Origin: JAVBNT01 sp031551355
GTDB taxonomy: Bacteria > Vulcanimicrobiota > CADAWZ01
Reading direction: 5' to 3'
NCBI GenBank assembly: GCA_031551355.1
Contig: JAVBNT010000024.1
Location: 44,655 to 108,654 of the forward strand
Length of the DNA: 64,000 bases
The position numbers and the translations under genes were made by a program. Below the pieces are notes generated by a model. That model saw only the letters and a program-made list of their open reading frames with translations. It made no database searches and was not told where the DNA came from. Below are positions 19,260 through 27,750 of this stretch, in pieces (within the stretch, counting starts at the first letter, position 1; each line of letters opens with the position of its first letter).

Positions 19260-20254
19260 AAGTGATGGTTACCGGAGGAACCGGATTCCTGGGGGGGGCA
19301 CTTTGCAAAGAACTTAAAAAAAGACAGTATCAAGTCTCTACTATCGCCCGGAGCAAAGCCGCAGACCTTGAAAAAAACGGCATAGAGGTTTTTTACGGAG
19401 ATCTGACCGACAAAGATTTTGTGGAAAAAAGTCTTTCGGGATTAGATTCCGTTATTCATGCTGCCGGAAAACCGGGAGTATGGGGACCGTATGAGGATTA
19501 TTATAAAAATAATGTTGTCGGTACCGAAAATATTATCAGCGGCTGCTTAAAAAACAAAATAAAATCGCTGATTTTTACCAGTTCGCCAAGCGTGGTTTTC
19601 GATCTGAAAGATCAAAACGGCGTCAATGAAAAAGAGCCTTATCTTGAAAGCTATAAAGCCCACTATCCAAAAACAAAAGCCATTGCCGAACAGCTTGTCC
19701 TGAAGGCAAACAGCGGCACTCTGGCAACAGTGGCCCTCAGGCCTCATTTAATATGGGGTCCCGGAGACCGTCATCTCGTTCCCAGGCTTATTTCAAGGGC
19801 CAAAATCGGCAAAATGCTGCTGATAGACTCAGGAAAAAATATTATTGACACCACATATATAGACAATGCCGTTCATGGACATATTCTGGCAATGGAAAAA
19901 TTGTCCCCGGGTTCAAATATTTCAGGAAAAAAATACTTCATAACCAATGGCGAGCCAATGCCGACCGCAGATATCCTTAACGCAATGCTCAAAGAGGCAA
20001 ACCTGCCTAAACTGACAAAAAGCGTTCCCCAATGGGCGGCATATACAACGGGAGCCATGTTGGAATTTTTATATACAATCGCCGGCCGGAAGGACGAACC
20101 GATAATAACAAGATTTGTGGCCAAAGAACTGGCCTGCAGTCACTGGTTTGATATCAGTGCCGCCCAAAAAGATCTTGGATACGAGCCATTAGTAAGTATG
20201 GACAACGGCCTTAAACTCCTGGGAAAATGGCTTAGGCAAAATGGACTTTTGTGA
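19256..20254 (+). CDS. oleD: OleD, NADPH-dependent 2-alkyl-3-ketoacid reductase
   Basis: Extended short-chain dehydrogenase related to 3-beta-hydroxysteroid dehydrogenases. In the Ole pathway it reduces the 2-alkyl-3-ketoacid from OleA to the 3-hydroxyacid used by OleC. The Rossmann motif MVTGGTGFLGGALC is at residues 3-16, and the catalytic Tyr-Lys pair is in HYPKTKAIAEQ (YxxxK), preceded by FTSSPSVVF which carries the active-site serine. Length of 332 residues fits. It is coupled to oleC by a 4-base overlap and to the PPTase gene by a 14-base overlap, so the four ole genes and the PPTase form one transcript. Confidence 0.88.
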   Translation: MKVMVTGGTGFLGGALCKELKKRQYQVSTIARSKAADLEKNGIEVFYGDLTDKDFVEKSLSGLDSVIHAAGKPGVWGPYEDYYKNNVVGTENIISGCLKNKIKSLIFTSSPSVVFDLKDQNGVNEKEPYLESYKAHYPKTKAIAEQLVLKANSGTLATVALRPHLIWGPGDRHLVPRLISRAKIGKMLLIDSGKNIIDTTYIDNAVHGHILAMEKLSPGSNISGKKYFITNGEPMPTADILNAMLKEANLPKLTKSVPQWAAYTTGAMLEFLYTIAGRKDEPIITRFVAKELACSHWFDISAAQKDLGYEPLVSMDNGLKLLGKWLRQNGLL

Positions 20255-20897
20255 CATCTATAAAATCCGCACAGACATAGCCGATTATCGTGATTTTTCA
20301 GCATTACTATCCGTCGACGAACAAAAGCGCATGGATAGTATAAAAAACCGATTGCAGCAAAAAAAATTTATCGTATGCCGCGGTTTTCTGCGCAATACCC
20401 TGTCCTCATATTTAAAAATTCCGGCCGATAAAATCTGCTTTACTTACGGCGAATATGGTAAACCTTTGACAGACGGAATTCATTTTAATCTTACACATTC
20501 ACATAATCTCTGTATGTTGGCGGTATCCGGTCTGCCCGTCGGCCTTGACGCCGAATATATAGATCTCACCCTTGATTACCTGAAAATTTCCCGAAGGTAT
20601 TTCAGCAGCAATGATTTTGAAAAACTTCTTGCCGTCTCCGGTGAAAAACAGATAGCGGCTTTCTATAAATCATGGTGCATCAGAGAATCTTTTTCCAAGC
20701 TTGAAGGAAAAAGTATTTGGCGGACAATGAATCAGCAGTTTTCATGTGATCTGGAGCCGGATTCCCCCGCCCGAATAATCTATCCGGAAAAATATGCAAA
20801 ATACAGCTTCATAAAAATTAACGCGGAAGAAAATTATTTCTGCATACTGGCATCGCAAAAAAAAATATCAACAGTCAACCTTTTGTTCAGGAGATAA
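20241..20897 (+). CDS. Sfp-type 4'-phosphopantetheinyl transferase (lipid locus)
   Basis: Transfers the phosphopantetheine arm of CoA to a serine of an acyl- or peptidyl-carrier protein. The PPTase signatures are HFNLTHSHN, VGLDAEYI (the magnesium-binding G-hD-E motif) and WCIRESFSKLEG. The last is normally WxxKExxxK; here Arg stands where the first Lys is expected. The 218-residue length is of the Sfp/Gsp two-lobe class. It overlaps oleD, which ties it to the Pfa-Ole locus; PfaE is the PPTase of classical PUFA clusters and this gene may have the same job. No carrier protein is encoded in the locus itself. Confidence 0.88.
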   Translation: MDFCDIYKIRTDIADYRDFSALLSVDEQKRMDSIKNRLQQKKFIVCRGFLRNTLSSYLKIPADKICFTYGEYGKPLTDGIHFNLTHSHNLCMLAVSGLPVGLDAEYIDLTLDYLKISRRYFSSNDFEKLLAVSGEKQIAAFYKSWCIRESFSKLEGKSIWRTMNQQFSCDLEPDSPARIIYPEKYAKYSFIKINAEENYFCILASQKKISTVNLLFRR

Positions 20898-20938
20898 ATA
20901 CCGGTAAAATTCTCTGTGAGGAACTTTTTATCGTTATT

Positions 20939-21001
20939 AAAACAGGGCTGTCGTGCAAAGCGGGGCTTCTAGTTCCACTTAGCACGACAGCCCCTGTTTT
21001 T
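20939..21001. terminator. Bidirectional hairpin terminator of the GGGGCTGTC family
   Basis: AAAACAGGG-CTGTCGTGC at the left pairs with GCACGACAGCCCCTGTTTT at the right with a single-base bulge, and inner bases AAG and CTT extend the stem. A-rich and T-rich flanks give tails on both strands. It lies between the ole operon (plus) and the 21021 gene (minus). Confidence 0.75.
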
Positions 21002-21020
21002 ACCTAAAAATGCCGAAAGA

Positions 21021-21623
21021 CTATTGTCCCCAATCGAGATTTATTACAAGTTCATTTTCGCTGAAACTTCCTTTAAAAAGAAGCTGCCCGGGCTTAAAAT
21101 CAGCGGGAACAAGAAACAACAGTTTTCCTCTTAAAGAAGCCCCCGGCGAAACGGAAGCCGATGCCGGCATAAAAGATTCTCCAAGATTAAGAAGCCTTCT
21201 GCCGGACAGAACAACACCCTGCAGAGCCGGTATTTCATGAAACTCATTCCTGTTTGCCGAATCCTGTGTGATACCGGAATCGGAAAGCAGAACAAAATCG
21301 CCTTTACCGGAAAGTTTTACACGATGCCCTATTTCCTGTATTTTCCTAGTATTATTCCTTACTTTAACATCAAGCATAACCGCTTTAATATTGCCTGATG
21401 CAAACCCTTTCTTTATCTTTTCAAGATTTTCCGGAACCTTATCAAAACGGTCATCCACCGGCAAATCTTCAAAAGATGTAACCTCATCAAGTTCCAGGAC
21501 AATTATTCCCAGAGACATATCTTCCACCCAGTCCCCCATACTGCCGGACAATTGGGCATAAGCACATTGAAGCATAATAAAGAAAAATATCAGACTAAAA
21601 ACAGTGCGGATAAAAATCCTCAC
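21021..21623 (-). CDS. Secreted DUF4352-like protein, paralogue 1
   Basis: Not firmly recognised. A 200-residue protein with a clear signal peptide (hydrophobic IRTVFSLIFFFIMLQCAYA then Q), so exported. The mature part is a single beta-rich domain with GNIKAVMLDVKVRNNT and later SPGASLRGKLLFLVPADF, a layout like DUF4352/immunoglobulin-like extracellular domains (a conserved strand ending in Asn-Asn, and pG-x-G-x-L-x-F-x-VP near the C-terminus). The GTG start overlaps the stop of the upstream gene as GTGA. It aligns along its whole length with that upstream neighbour, so the pair arose by tandem duplication. Function unknown. Confidence 0.75.
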   Translation of the reverse strand: MRIFIRTVFSLIFFFIMLQCAYAQLSGSMGDWVEDMSLGIIVLELDEVTSFEDLPVDDRFDKVPENLEKIKKGFASGNIKAVMLDVKVRNNTRKIQEIGHRVKLSGKGDFVLLSDSGITQDSANRNEFHEIPALQGVVLSGRRLLNLGESFMPASASVSPGASLRGKLLFLVPADFKPGQLLFKGSFSENELVINLDWGQ

Positions 21624-22222
21624 TTAAGTTTTACCCAGAAAGGTCCAATAACAATATTGCTGTTAACGACATTGCATATGACCGTAGGTGAGAAAGAAGA
21701 AGGTACTACAAACAGAAGTTTTCCGGAAATTTCCTGACCGGGAGAAGCAATGATATTTTCCGGATAAAGGCCGTTCACAGTTTCCATCAGTTTACGTCCG
21801 GATACTATAACTCCATTCTCGGTAAATTTGCCGAAATATTCGGATCTGTTGCCTGAATCCTGCGGATCAAAACCGGCCTGGCTTTCAAGATAAAACTCAC
21901 CTTTACCGTATTTTTTAGGACGGTGCCCAAGCTGGAGCGGCATTTTTGAAATATTCTGAAGTTTTATATCGACGACAATTACCTTTACTTCACCCTTGGC
22001 CATTGCGGCTTTGATCGAATTAAAGGTATATGGATTCACAACAGAAGCTTCTTCGAGATTAAAATCTTCAAAATTGTTTACTTCTCCGGCAGACTCAACA
22101 CACAATTTTATTTTACCGTTATTGAGCCATTCACCAAGATTCCCCTCTACGGACTGCTGAGCAAATGAGGGCAGTGTAAAAGCAAAAAAAGCGACAAAAG
22201 CAAAAAACAAAATCTTTCTCAT
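21620..22222 (-). CDS. Secreted DUF4352-like protein, paralogue 2
   Basis: A second 200-residue exported protein, with signal peptide MRKILFFAFVAFFAFTLPSFA followed by QQ. Shared landmarks with its downstream paralogue are GxxGEW/GDWV at the mature N-terminus, MAKGEVKVIVVDIKLQN against FASGNIKAVMLDVKVRN, LGHRPKKYGKGEFYL against IGHRVKLSGKGDFVL, and SPGQEISGKLLFVVPSSF against SPGASLRGKLLFLVPADF. TAGGAGGAAT precedes the ATG. The two genes form a minus-strand operon, divergent from mtaD. A cell-surface or periplasmic ligand-binding role is possible but not shown. Confidence 0.75.
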   Translation of the reverse strand: MRKILFFAFVAFFAFTLPSFAQQSVEGNLGEWLNNGKIKLCVESAGEVNNFEDFNLEEASVVNPYTFNSIKAAMAKGEVKVIVVDIKLQNISKMPLQLGHRPKKYGKGEFYLESQAGFDPQDSGNRSEYFGKFTENGVIVSGRKLMETVNGLYPENIIASPGQEISGKLLFVVPSSFSPTVICNVVNSNIVIGPFWVKLK

Positions 22223-22368
22223 AATCGCATATTCCTCCTAAAAAATTCTAATAGTTTATATAAATTTCAACAAATTGCCGTTATCCTCCTTTTACCCCCT
22301 CCTCCAAAACAAGGAAGATACCGGCAAATATGGAATCCATAAAACATCAAAAACCGGAGAATATCTGA

Positions 22369-23622
22369 ATGGATCTTTATATCAAAAACGCATCTGTAAA
22401 CGGCAAAAATAAAAACATCCTCATATTAGAAGGAATTATAAAAGAAATATCACCGCAAGATATCAAAAACGATTCTCAAGTATTTGATGCCGGCGGAATG
22501 ACTGTATTGCCGTCATTTTTCAATACCCATACACATGCGGCAATGACATTGCTGCGCGGTTATGCCGATGATATGTTTCTGATGGACTGGCTGACAAATA
22601 AAATCTGGCCTGCAGAAAGCAAACTAACTGCCGATGACATCTACTGGGGCAGCAAACTTGCATGTCTGGAAATGATTAAAAGCGGAACAACATTTTTTAA
22701 TGATATGTACTGGCACTGTGAGGAAACAGTAAAAGCAGCTGTTGATCTGGGGATGCGCGGTGCAGTTTCGGGAACATTTATCAGCAAAGACGGCAATAAA
22801 AACGAGGTTATCCAAAACGTTGAAAATACACGTAAAAAAATACTCAATTACAGCAACAGTAATATCATCTTTACACTGGGCCCTCATGCAATATACACTG
22901 TCTCCAGGGATATTCTGGAGTGGGCGGCTGAATTTGCCAAAAACAATGATCTAATAATACATACGCATATATCCGAAACAAAAAAGGAATACGATGACTG
23001 TATCGCTGCCCATAATATGAAGCCGATTTTTTATCTTGACAAACTTGGACTTATATCACCCAAGACCATACTTGCACATGCCGTATGGCTGGATGACGAT
23101 GAAATTGAGCTTCTTGCGGCTAAAGGAGTTACAATATCTCACAACCCCGTTTCCAACATGAAGCTGGCTGTAGGCAAGGCAATGGATTATAAAAAACTTA
23201 ACCTCCCGGGGATCAATATAACATTGGGAACTGACGGCTGCTCTTCTAATAATAATCTGGATATGCTTGAAAGTATGAAATTTGCCTCACTGCTGCAAAA
23301 ATTTGCCTATAACGACTCCTGCAGGCTCACATCCGGGGAAACATTCCAAATGGCAACGAATAACGGTGCCAAAGCCTTCGGCATAAACGCCGGTCTTATT
23401 GAACCCGGCTTTAAGGCCGATATGATGCTGATAAAAAATAATACGATAGAAAATACACCGGGATATAACATCTATTCGGATATCGTGTATTCCATGAAAG
23501 GCAGTTGTATTGATACGGTAATATGCGACGGAAAAATAATTATGAGAAACTCACAAATCGAAGGCGAAGAAGAAATAATCGCCAAAGCCAGAGAAGCTGC
23601 AAAAAAATTCAAAAATAACTGA
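22369..23622 (+). CDS. mtaD: 5'-methylthioadenosine/S-adenosylhomocysteine deaminase (amidohydrolase)
   Basis: Metal-dependent amidohydrolase of the TrzN/AtzA/MtaD group, cytoplasmic. The N-terminal metal motif HxH is in FFNTHTHAAMTLLRGYADD, and the sequences HTHISETKKEYDDC, LAHAVWLDDDEIELL and GTDGCSSNNNLDM give the later His and Asp ligands. LMDWLTNKIWPAE is typical of MtaD-like deaminases of adenosine-type substrates (SAH, MTA, adenosine). The 417-residue length fits. The exact substrate cannot be told from sequence; a chlorohydrolase or guanine-deaminase label is less likely. The MazG-like gene follows by 16 bases. Confidence 0.85.
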   Translation: MDLYIKNASVNGKNKNILILEGIIKEISPQDIKNDSQVFDAGGMTVLPSFFNTHTHAAMTLLRGYADDMFLMDWLTNKIWPAESKLTADDIYWGSKLACLEMIKSGTTFFNDMYWHCEETVKAAVDLGMRGAVSGTFISKDGNKNEVIQNVENTRKKILNYSNSNIIFTLGPHAIYTVSRDILEWAAEFAKNNDLIIHTHISETKKEYDDCIAAHNMKPIFYLDKLGLISPKTILAHAVWLDDDEIELLAAKGVTISHNPVSNMKLAVGKAMDYKKLNLPGINITLGTDGCSSNNNLDMLESMKFASLLQKFAYNDSCRLTSGETFQMATNNGAKAFGINAGLIEPGFKADMMLIKNNTIENTPGYNIYSDIVYSMKGSCIDTVICDGKIIMRNSQIEGEEEIIAKAREAAKKFKNN

Positions 23623-23638
23623 GGAATAATGCCGGTAT

Positions 23639-23983
23639 ATGGATGAAAGACTTGAAGAAATTGAAAAAATTATTGATAGTTTTGTAAAAAAACGTCATTG
23701 GGAAAAATATCATAACCCTAAAAGTCTGGCAATGTCGATATCTATCGAAGCAGCGGAAATAATGGAGCTGTTTCAATGGTCTGACAATAAAGAATCAGGC
23801 GAACTTGTGAAAGACAAAGAAATACACGCAAATTTAAAAGGAGAAATCGCCGACGTCGCTATATATCTGCTATATCTGGCAAAAATTTCCAACATAAATG
23901 TTTTGTCGGCTATAAAAGAAAAAATGGCGGCAAACGAAATAAGATTTTCTCCGGAAAACAGTTTATCAAAGGATAAGAAATAG
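23639..23983 (+). CDS. MazG-like nucleotide pyrophosphohydrolase
   Basis: All-alpha NTP pyrophosphohydrolase of the short RS21-C6/DCTPP1 type, 114 residues. The signatures are HNPKSLAMSISIEAAEIME (helix with the ExxE metal-binding pair), ELFQWSD, and GEIADVAIYLLYLA, which carries the second ExxD pair. Enzymes of this type hydrolyse dCTP or other (modified) dNTPs to monophosphates, cleaning the nucleotide pool. It follows mtaD by 16 bases with only a weak ribosome binding site near it, so coupled translation is likely. Confidence 0.88.
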   Translation: MDERLEEIEKIIDSFVKKRHWEKYHNPKSLAMSISIEAAEIMELFQWSDNKESGELVKDKEIHANLKGEIADVAIYLLYLAKISNINVLSAIKEKMAANEIRFSPENSLSKDKK

Positions 23984-24043
23984 ATAGTTAGAAGTTAAAT
24001 CAGATAAAAAAACAAATTTATATAAATGAAAGGATTTATAACA

Positions 24044-24931
24044 ATGAAGAGCAATGAAAATCATCCTGTATGCCCTTACTGTGAAACCGAATTATCTCAA
24101 TATTCCAAATATTGTTCGAATTGTACCGCCAGAATCCCTGACGGCTTTCTTTCCGAAGCACAGCAAGAGGCGGTAAATCAGGACAATAGCGAAAATGATC
24201 CGATGCCGATACCAAGACCCGGCGATCTTGTAGGAGCCTTATCAAAAATTATTGAGCGCATACTGGCCGGTGAACTGGAAGCACAGCCGTTGCTTCAATC
24301 ACTGCCGGAAATAAAATCACAGGTAACCGAAGTTTTTGCCCAGGTTACGGAAGAACTTGCCGAACTTCCGGAAGAGATTGGCGAATATAAAAATTCCCTT
24401 CAGGAAACGCTGTTATGCATCAGCAAAATGTTTGAACTGAGCCTGTCGGAAATGGAAACAGCCGGCCAGGATGGTGACGTATTCCATTTAAGCTTCGGAA
24501 GATTTCTGGCACAACGGGCGGAACTCGAATACATAGAATTGCTGAAAAGTATGAAAATGGAAAGCACTATGAATCCCTTTGCCAATGAAACATCCGTTTT
24601 TGAGCAAATGGCGAGCAGGCTGCAACGCGGTGAAGAGACATCCGACAACTTTAAAAAACAGATAGAAACACTTGAAGACTCTGTAAACAAAAGGCTTAAA
24701 GAAGCCGGAAAAATACTTAACAGCGCTATGGAAAAAGCAAAAAAGTATGACGGAACGAATGATACCGTAATGATTGATGCCATTAAAAAAATATCCGAAG
24801 GAATAAATTTACTGTCGGGAATAATAATCAATCTTTATAACCCGGAAGAAGCCAAAGAATGGCTCGAAAGAGAAGTCAGAAAAACCGTAGATGAAATGGA
24901 AGAAAGCGGAGAACTCGTCTTTGAGAATTAA
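24044..24931 (+). CDS. Zinc-ribbon protein with long alpha-helical body
   Basis: Not recognised beyond its layout. Residues 1-35 hold a zinc ribbon with two CxxC pairs (CPYCETELSQ then YCSNC). The remaining ~260 residues are rich in Glu, Lys and Leu and look mostly helical, with coiled-coil tendency in MASRLQRGEETSDNFKKQ and the following segment. No membrane segment or signal is visible. I use ATG 24044 because AAAGGA lies about 10 bases upstream; ATG 24026 would have no site. A strong terminator follows. The function is unknown; a structural or regulatory role is a guess. Confidence 0.65.
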   Translation: MKSNENHPVCPYCETELSQYSKYCSNCTARIPDGFLSEAQQEAVNQDNSENDPMPIPRPGDLVGALSKIIERILAGELEAQPLLQSLPEIKSQVTEVFAQVTEELAELPEEIGEYKNSLQETLLCISKMFELSLSEMETAGQDGDVFHLSFGRFLAQRAELEYIELLKSMKMESTMNPFANETSVFEQMASRLQRGEETSDNFKKQIETLEDSVNKRLKEAGKILNSAMEKAKKYDGTNDTVMIDAIKKISEGINLLSGIIINLYNPEEAKEWLEREVRKTVDEMEESGELVFEN

Positions 24932-24952
24932 ACCGGTAAATTAGGGATATGC

Positions 24953-24989
24953 AAAAAGGGCAGGAATTGAAAAAAATCCTGCCCTTTTT
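24953..24989. terminator. Bidirectional Rho-independent terminator
   Basis: AAAAAGGGCAGGA at the left pairs with TCCTGCCCTTTTT at the right, giving a GC-rich stem with A- and T-tracts on either side. It stands between converging genes ending at 24931 (plus) and 25014 (minus). Confidence 0.9.
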
Positions 24990-25013
24990 ATAAATGCTTA
25001 AAACGGTGTCATA

Positions 25014-25748
25014 CTAATTCTTAACGTTTTTGAAATATCTATCCACCATATTATAGGTACGCTTTTTAGTCACTTTCATCAAACTCTGATTGTATTCAAT
25101 CTTTGACTGAATATTTCCCATATACTTTGAAGAAGCCTCCTCGGCAAGCGTTCTGTTTTTATTAAACCATATCTGGTGCATCTGCTCAAAATTCTTTTTA
25201 TCAGCTTCGCTCATGTTCATCATCAGCAACGATGAAATTTTATCCAGCTCCATTTTCCAGCCGTCATAAGCCGCCTGGGAAAATTTCAGCATATCTGTCG
25301 GTGTCTTTGCATTATCGACATTCTTTTCTACGTCCAGCAAATAATTAAGTCCATTAAGATATTCTCTCTTTTTGTCGTTTTCCCGATCTTTTTTATCTTT
25401 TTCTGCGGGAGCTGTTTTCTCTTCAGGCTGTACCTGCTGCACCTGAGCTTTATCCTCAGGCAAAACGATCTCTATTTTATTGGCATTTTTATCCCATTTG
25501 ACCTCATACCCCAGCGATTCGGAGACAAATCTCAAAGGAACATAGGTTTTTCCGTTCATCATAAAAGGTTCGTCTACCGGAGTTACATTCTTACCGCCGA
25601 TATACACGGAAATATTCTTGAAACTTATTTTCACAAATTTTTCCATATTCGCGGCTATTACCGGGTGACAAAAAAGCATCAATGCGGCACACCCGAATAA
25701 AACGACAATTTTTTTTGAGATCTTCCCACTCATTTTATTTTTCATCAT
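25014..25748 (-). CDS. Exported protein with copper-amine-oxidase N-terminal-like domain
   Basis: A 244-residue secreted protein. A basic start and hydrophobic stretch (KKIVVLFGCAALMLFCHPVIA) form a signal peptide. Residues about 45-100 match the Cu_amine_oxidN1 / stalk-like fold common in surface proteins of Firmicutes and others: ISVYIGGKNVTPVDEPFMMN, then TYVPLRFVSESLGYEVKWD and KIEIVLP. This domain alone is not an oxidase; it probably binds cell-wall or matrix material. A Lys/Glu-rich linker follows, and the C-terminal ~120 residues are helical and unassigned. TAGGAGG precedes the start. Confidence 0.78.
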   Translation of the reverse strand: MMKNKMSGKISKKIVVLFGCAALMLFCHPVIAANMEKFVKISFKNISVYIGGKNVTPVDEPFMMNGKTYVPLRFVSESLGYEVKWDKNANKIEIVLPEDKAQVQQVQPEEKTAPAEKDKKDRENDKKREYLNGLNYLLDVEKNVDNAKTPTDMLKFSQAAYDGWKMELDKISSLLMMNMSEADKKNFEQMHQIWFNKNRTLAEEASSKYMGNIQSKIEYNQSLMKVTKKRTYNMVDRYFKNVKN

Positions 25749-25887
25749 ATAAACCTCCTATAACTATAAGATAATATCTTATTTTCTTACTATTAAAATA
25801 AAAATCCTTTAAAAAATAAATATATTGTATAGTCACATAATGGATTATCTGCTTCTGAACTTCGAGTCGGGAACCATGCATTTAAGT

Positions 25888-26100
25888 TATTAGGGTGTAG
25901 ACTATGCTTCTTGTTTTCAGTCTTTTCCGGTTGATGGGTATGTGTCATTGCGAGCGTTAGCGCGGCAATCCATATGTTTAAAGGGGTGCAATGGGGTGCT
26001 GGTTTGTGCTTGTGTTCCTGAGCTGTAAATCTTTTTGACCGATGGCTCTCCCGAGGTCTTGCAAAAAGCTTCACAGCTCAGGAACACAGAGATGGCTGGT
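25888..26100 (-). repeat. Dispersed repeat, solitary copy
   Basis: Its complement matches the tandem units at 38545-39130: the string CATTGCGAGCGTTAGCGCGG, the flanking GGGTGTAGACTATGC, and the imperfect palindrome whose arms (CTTGTGTTCCTGAGCTGT and complement) lie at about 26010-26090. The insert of ~33 bases seen in the tandem copies between the GCGGCAATCC motif and CATATG is missing here. Open frames crossing this stretch look spurious. The remainder of the 620-base gap (25749-26369) shows no gene. Confidence 0.85.
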
Positions 26101-26369
26101 TTGTAATAATTGTTCTTTATAAGAAATTGTAATTCCCGGAAGAGGGTTTTCAGCCTCATTTTATAGAAGATCACATAGCTAACCTTATCAATAATACAAT
26201 ATAACAATAATATTTTATATACTCCGGCGAACATCCGGCAGATATAATAAGCTTAGGGAGAATCTCCATGCGTTTTATTTCCGGGATACCGTCAACGGCT
26301 TGATAAAACCATTGACTGATAAAAAGCTTGATAAGCGGCCCATACAAATAACCTGAGGAGAAAAAATTC

Positions 26370-27602
26370 ATGCTGAAAAAAAACAAAACGGCAATAATCA
26401 TTACAACCGTAATTATCGTTTGGCTGACAGTAAATATCGGTTATTTTTTGTTACGATTCGGAGGCAGTAACATATACCGTATCGTAAAACATAACTATAA
26501 TGAAAAAGACTATCAGGAGAGCGAAAAATTAATCGATAATTTTTCCGATATAATTAAAGAACCTTTGGATATACCAAAAGAAGAAAATGGAATGTACTGG
26601 TTTACATTGGCCGGGCTGGGAAATGTACGTTCCGAATTTAAACCCAAATACAACGCTTCAAACATTTTAGAAAATGTGACAAAAAAATATTACGGCGACG
26701 TCCATTATAAATATGATGTTAAGACCCAAAAAGGAGGTCTGATAAACAAAGAAGCAATAACTTTCAAAGATCATGATATTGTTTCTGCCGTTGAAAAATT
26801 TGCACCCATAGAAGAGCTTATCGAAAAAGGAAATGCCTGTAAATATTTTGAAAGAGATTATCAGGGGAAAAAAAATCCTTTCGGTTCACCTAATTTTTTG
26901 GCAATAAGAAAAGTCAGTCAATTTTACGCACTTAAAGCAATATGCGAAATAAACGATAAACAGTATGACAAAGCAGCCGATACTATAAATGAAAGTTTAA
27001 AATTCATAATCTCTTCCGGCCGAAATTACGGTTTAAGCGATAGAAAAGTATTGATTGAGTGTATGATTGAAATAGCTCTTCTTAACTTTGCCGGCGACTC
27101 GCTGGAGTATCTGCTGGAAAAAAGTGACAAACCCTACCCTGAGCTTTTGCAAACCTTTAAGCAGGTAAAAAATAATTTCAGCGATGGAGAAATTAAAAGA
27201 ACTTTCGCAACCGATTTAATGTTTAATCTTGCAACATTGGATCAAAAAACAGAAATTAAAAACTATGAACTCGGTTTGGAAAATTCATCTTATTTAAGAA
27301 TAAAAGCTGCAGATTATATATTTCCGACATCCTTGCTGGCAAAAATAATAATGTCCAGATGCAGTAAAATACATTCGCTGAACAATTACAAATTTGCCGT
27401 AAAATATATCGATACGAAAGATCTTGAAATACTTGAGCAGATGGATCGGTATAACAAAGTTCCCGACTATCAGGTCTATGATTATTTTTCAGTAGCAACC
27501 CCCAATTACCGGAAGGCAATTGAAAATATAGAAATATGCCAAAAAAAACTTACTTACCTCGAAGATAAATTGGAGAAAAAGGGGGCTTCGCAGTCTCGGT
27601 AG
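26370..27602 (+). CDS. Membrane-anchored hypothetical protein
   Basis: Not recognised. A 410-residue protein with one N-terminal hydrophobic segment (about residues 8-29, AIIITTVIIVWLTVNIGYFLL) after four lysines, so probably an inner-membrane anchor with the body outside the cytoplasm. The rest is rich in Lys, Glu, Tyr and Asn with helices resembling TPR-like repeats (for example FYALKAICEINDKQYDKAAD). AACCTGAGGAG precedes the ATG. It stands alone between the solitary repeat copy and a terminator, and the composition is more AT-rich than the lipid locus. No function can be given. Confidence 0.65.
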   Translation: MLKKNKTAIIITTVIIVWLTVNIGYFLLRFGGSNIYRIVKHNYNEKDYQESEKLIDNFSDIIKEPLDIPKEENGMYWFTLAGLGNVRSEFKPKYNASNILENVTKKYYGDVHYKYDVKTQKGGLINKEAITFKDHDIVSAVEKFAPIEELIEKGNACKYFERDYQGKKNPFGSPNFLAIRKVSQFYALKAICEINDKQYDKAADTINESLKFIISSGRNYGLSDRKVLIECMIEIALLNFAGDSLEYLLEKSDKPYPELLQTFKQVKNNFSDGEIKRTFATDLMFNLATLDQKTEIKNYELGLENSSYLRIKAADYIFPTSLLAKIIMSRCSKIHSLNNYKFAVKYIDTKDLEILEQMDRYNKVPDYQVYDYFSVATPNYRKAIENIEICQKKLTYLEDKLEKKGASQSR

Positions 27603-27680
27603 GGGGTCTTTCCCGGTGAACATTCCGTTTTTTGAACAATATCCATTGCATCTTAAAAATAATCCCGTTATTTAAAAAAG

Positions 27681-27706
27681 ATATACCCATATAAAAATGG
27701 GCATAT
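27681..27706. terminator. Small hairpin between converging genes, terminator-like
   Basis: ATATACCCAT pairs with ATGGGCATAT around a 6-base loop, with one A-C mismatch; a T-rich stretch (TTGTTTTAAATTTTTATTG) follows on the plus strand. It lies between the 27602 (plus) and 27751 (minus) gene ends. Confidence 0.55.
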
Positions 27707-27750
27707 ATTGTTTTAAATTTTTATTGTAAAATTTATTATTTCTATATCCG

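Noticed and set aside
22223..22368. Riboswitch upstream of mtaD (SAM/SAH type)
   Set aside because: The 146-base divergent gap shows no stem arrangement resembling a known riboswitch.
25793..26401. Three minus-strand frames of 76-105 residues over the lone repeat
   Set aside because: They cross the repeat palindrome, have no good start signals, and change frame relative to the repeat copies at 38.5 kb.
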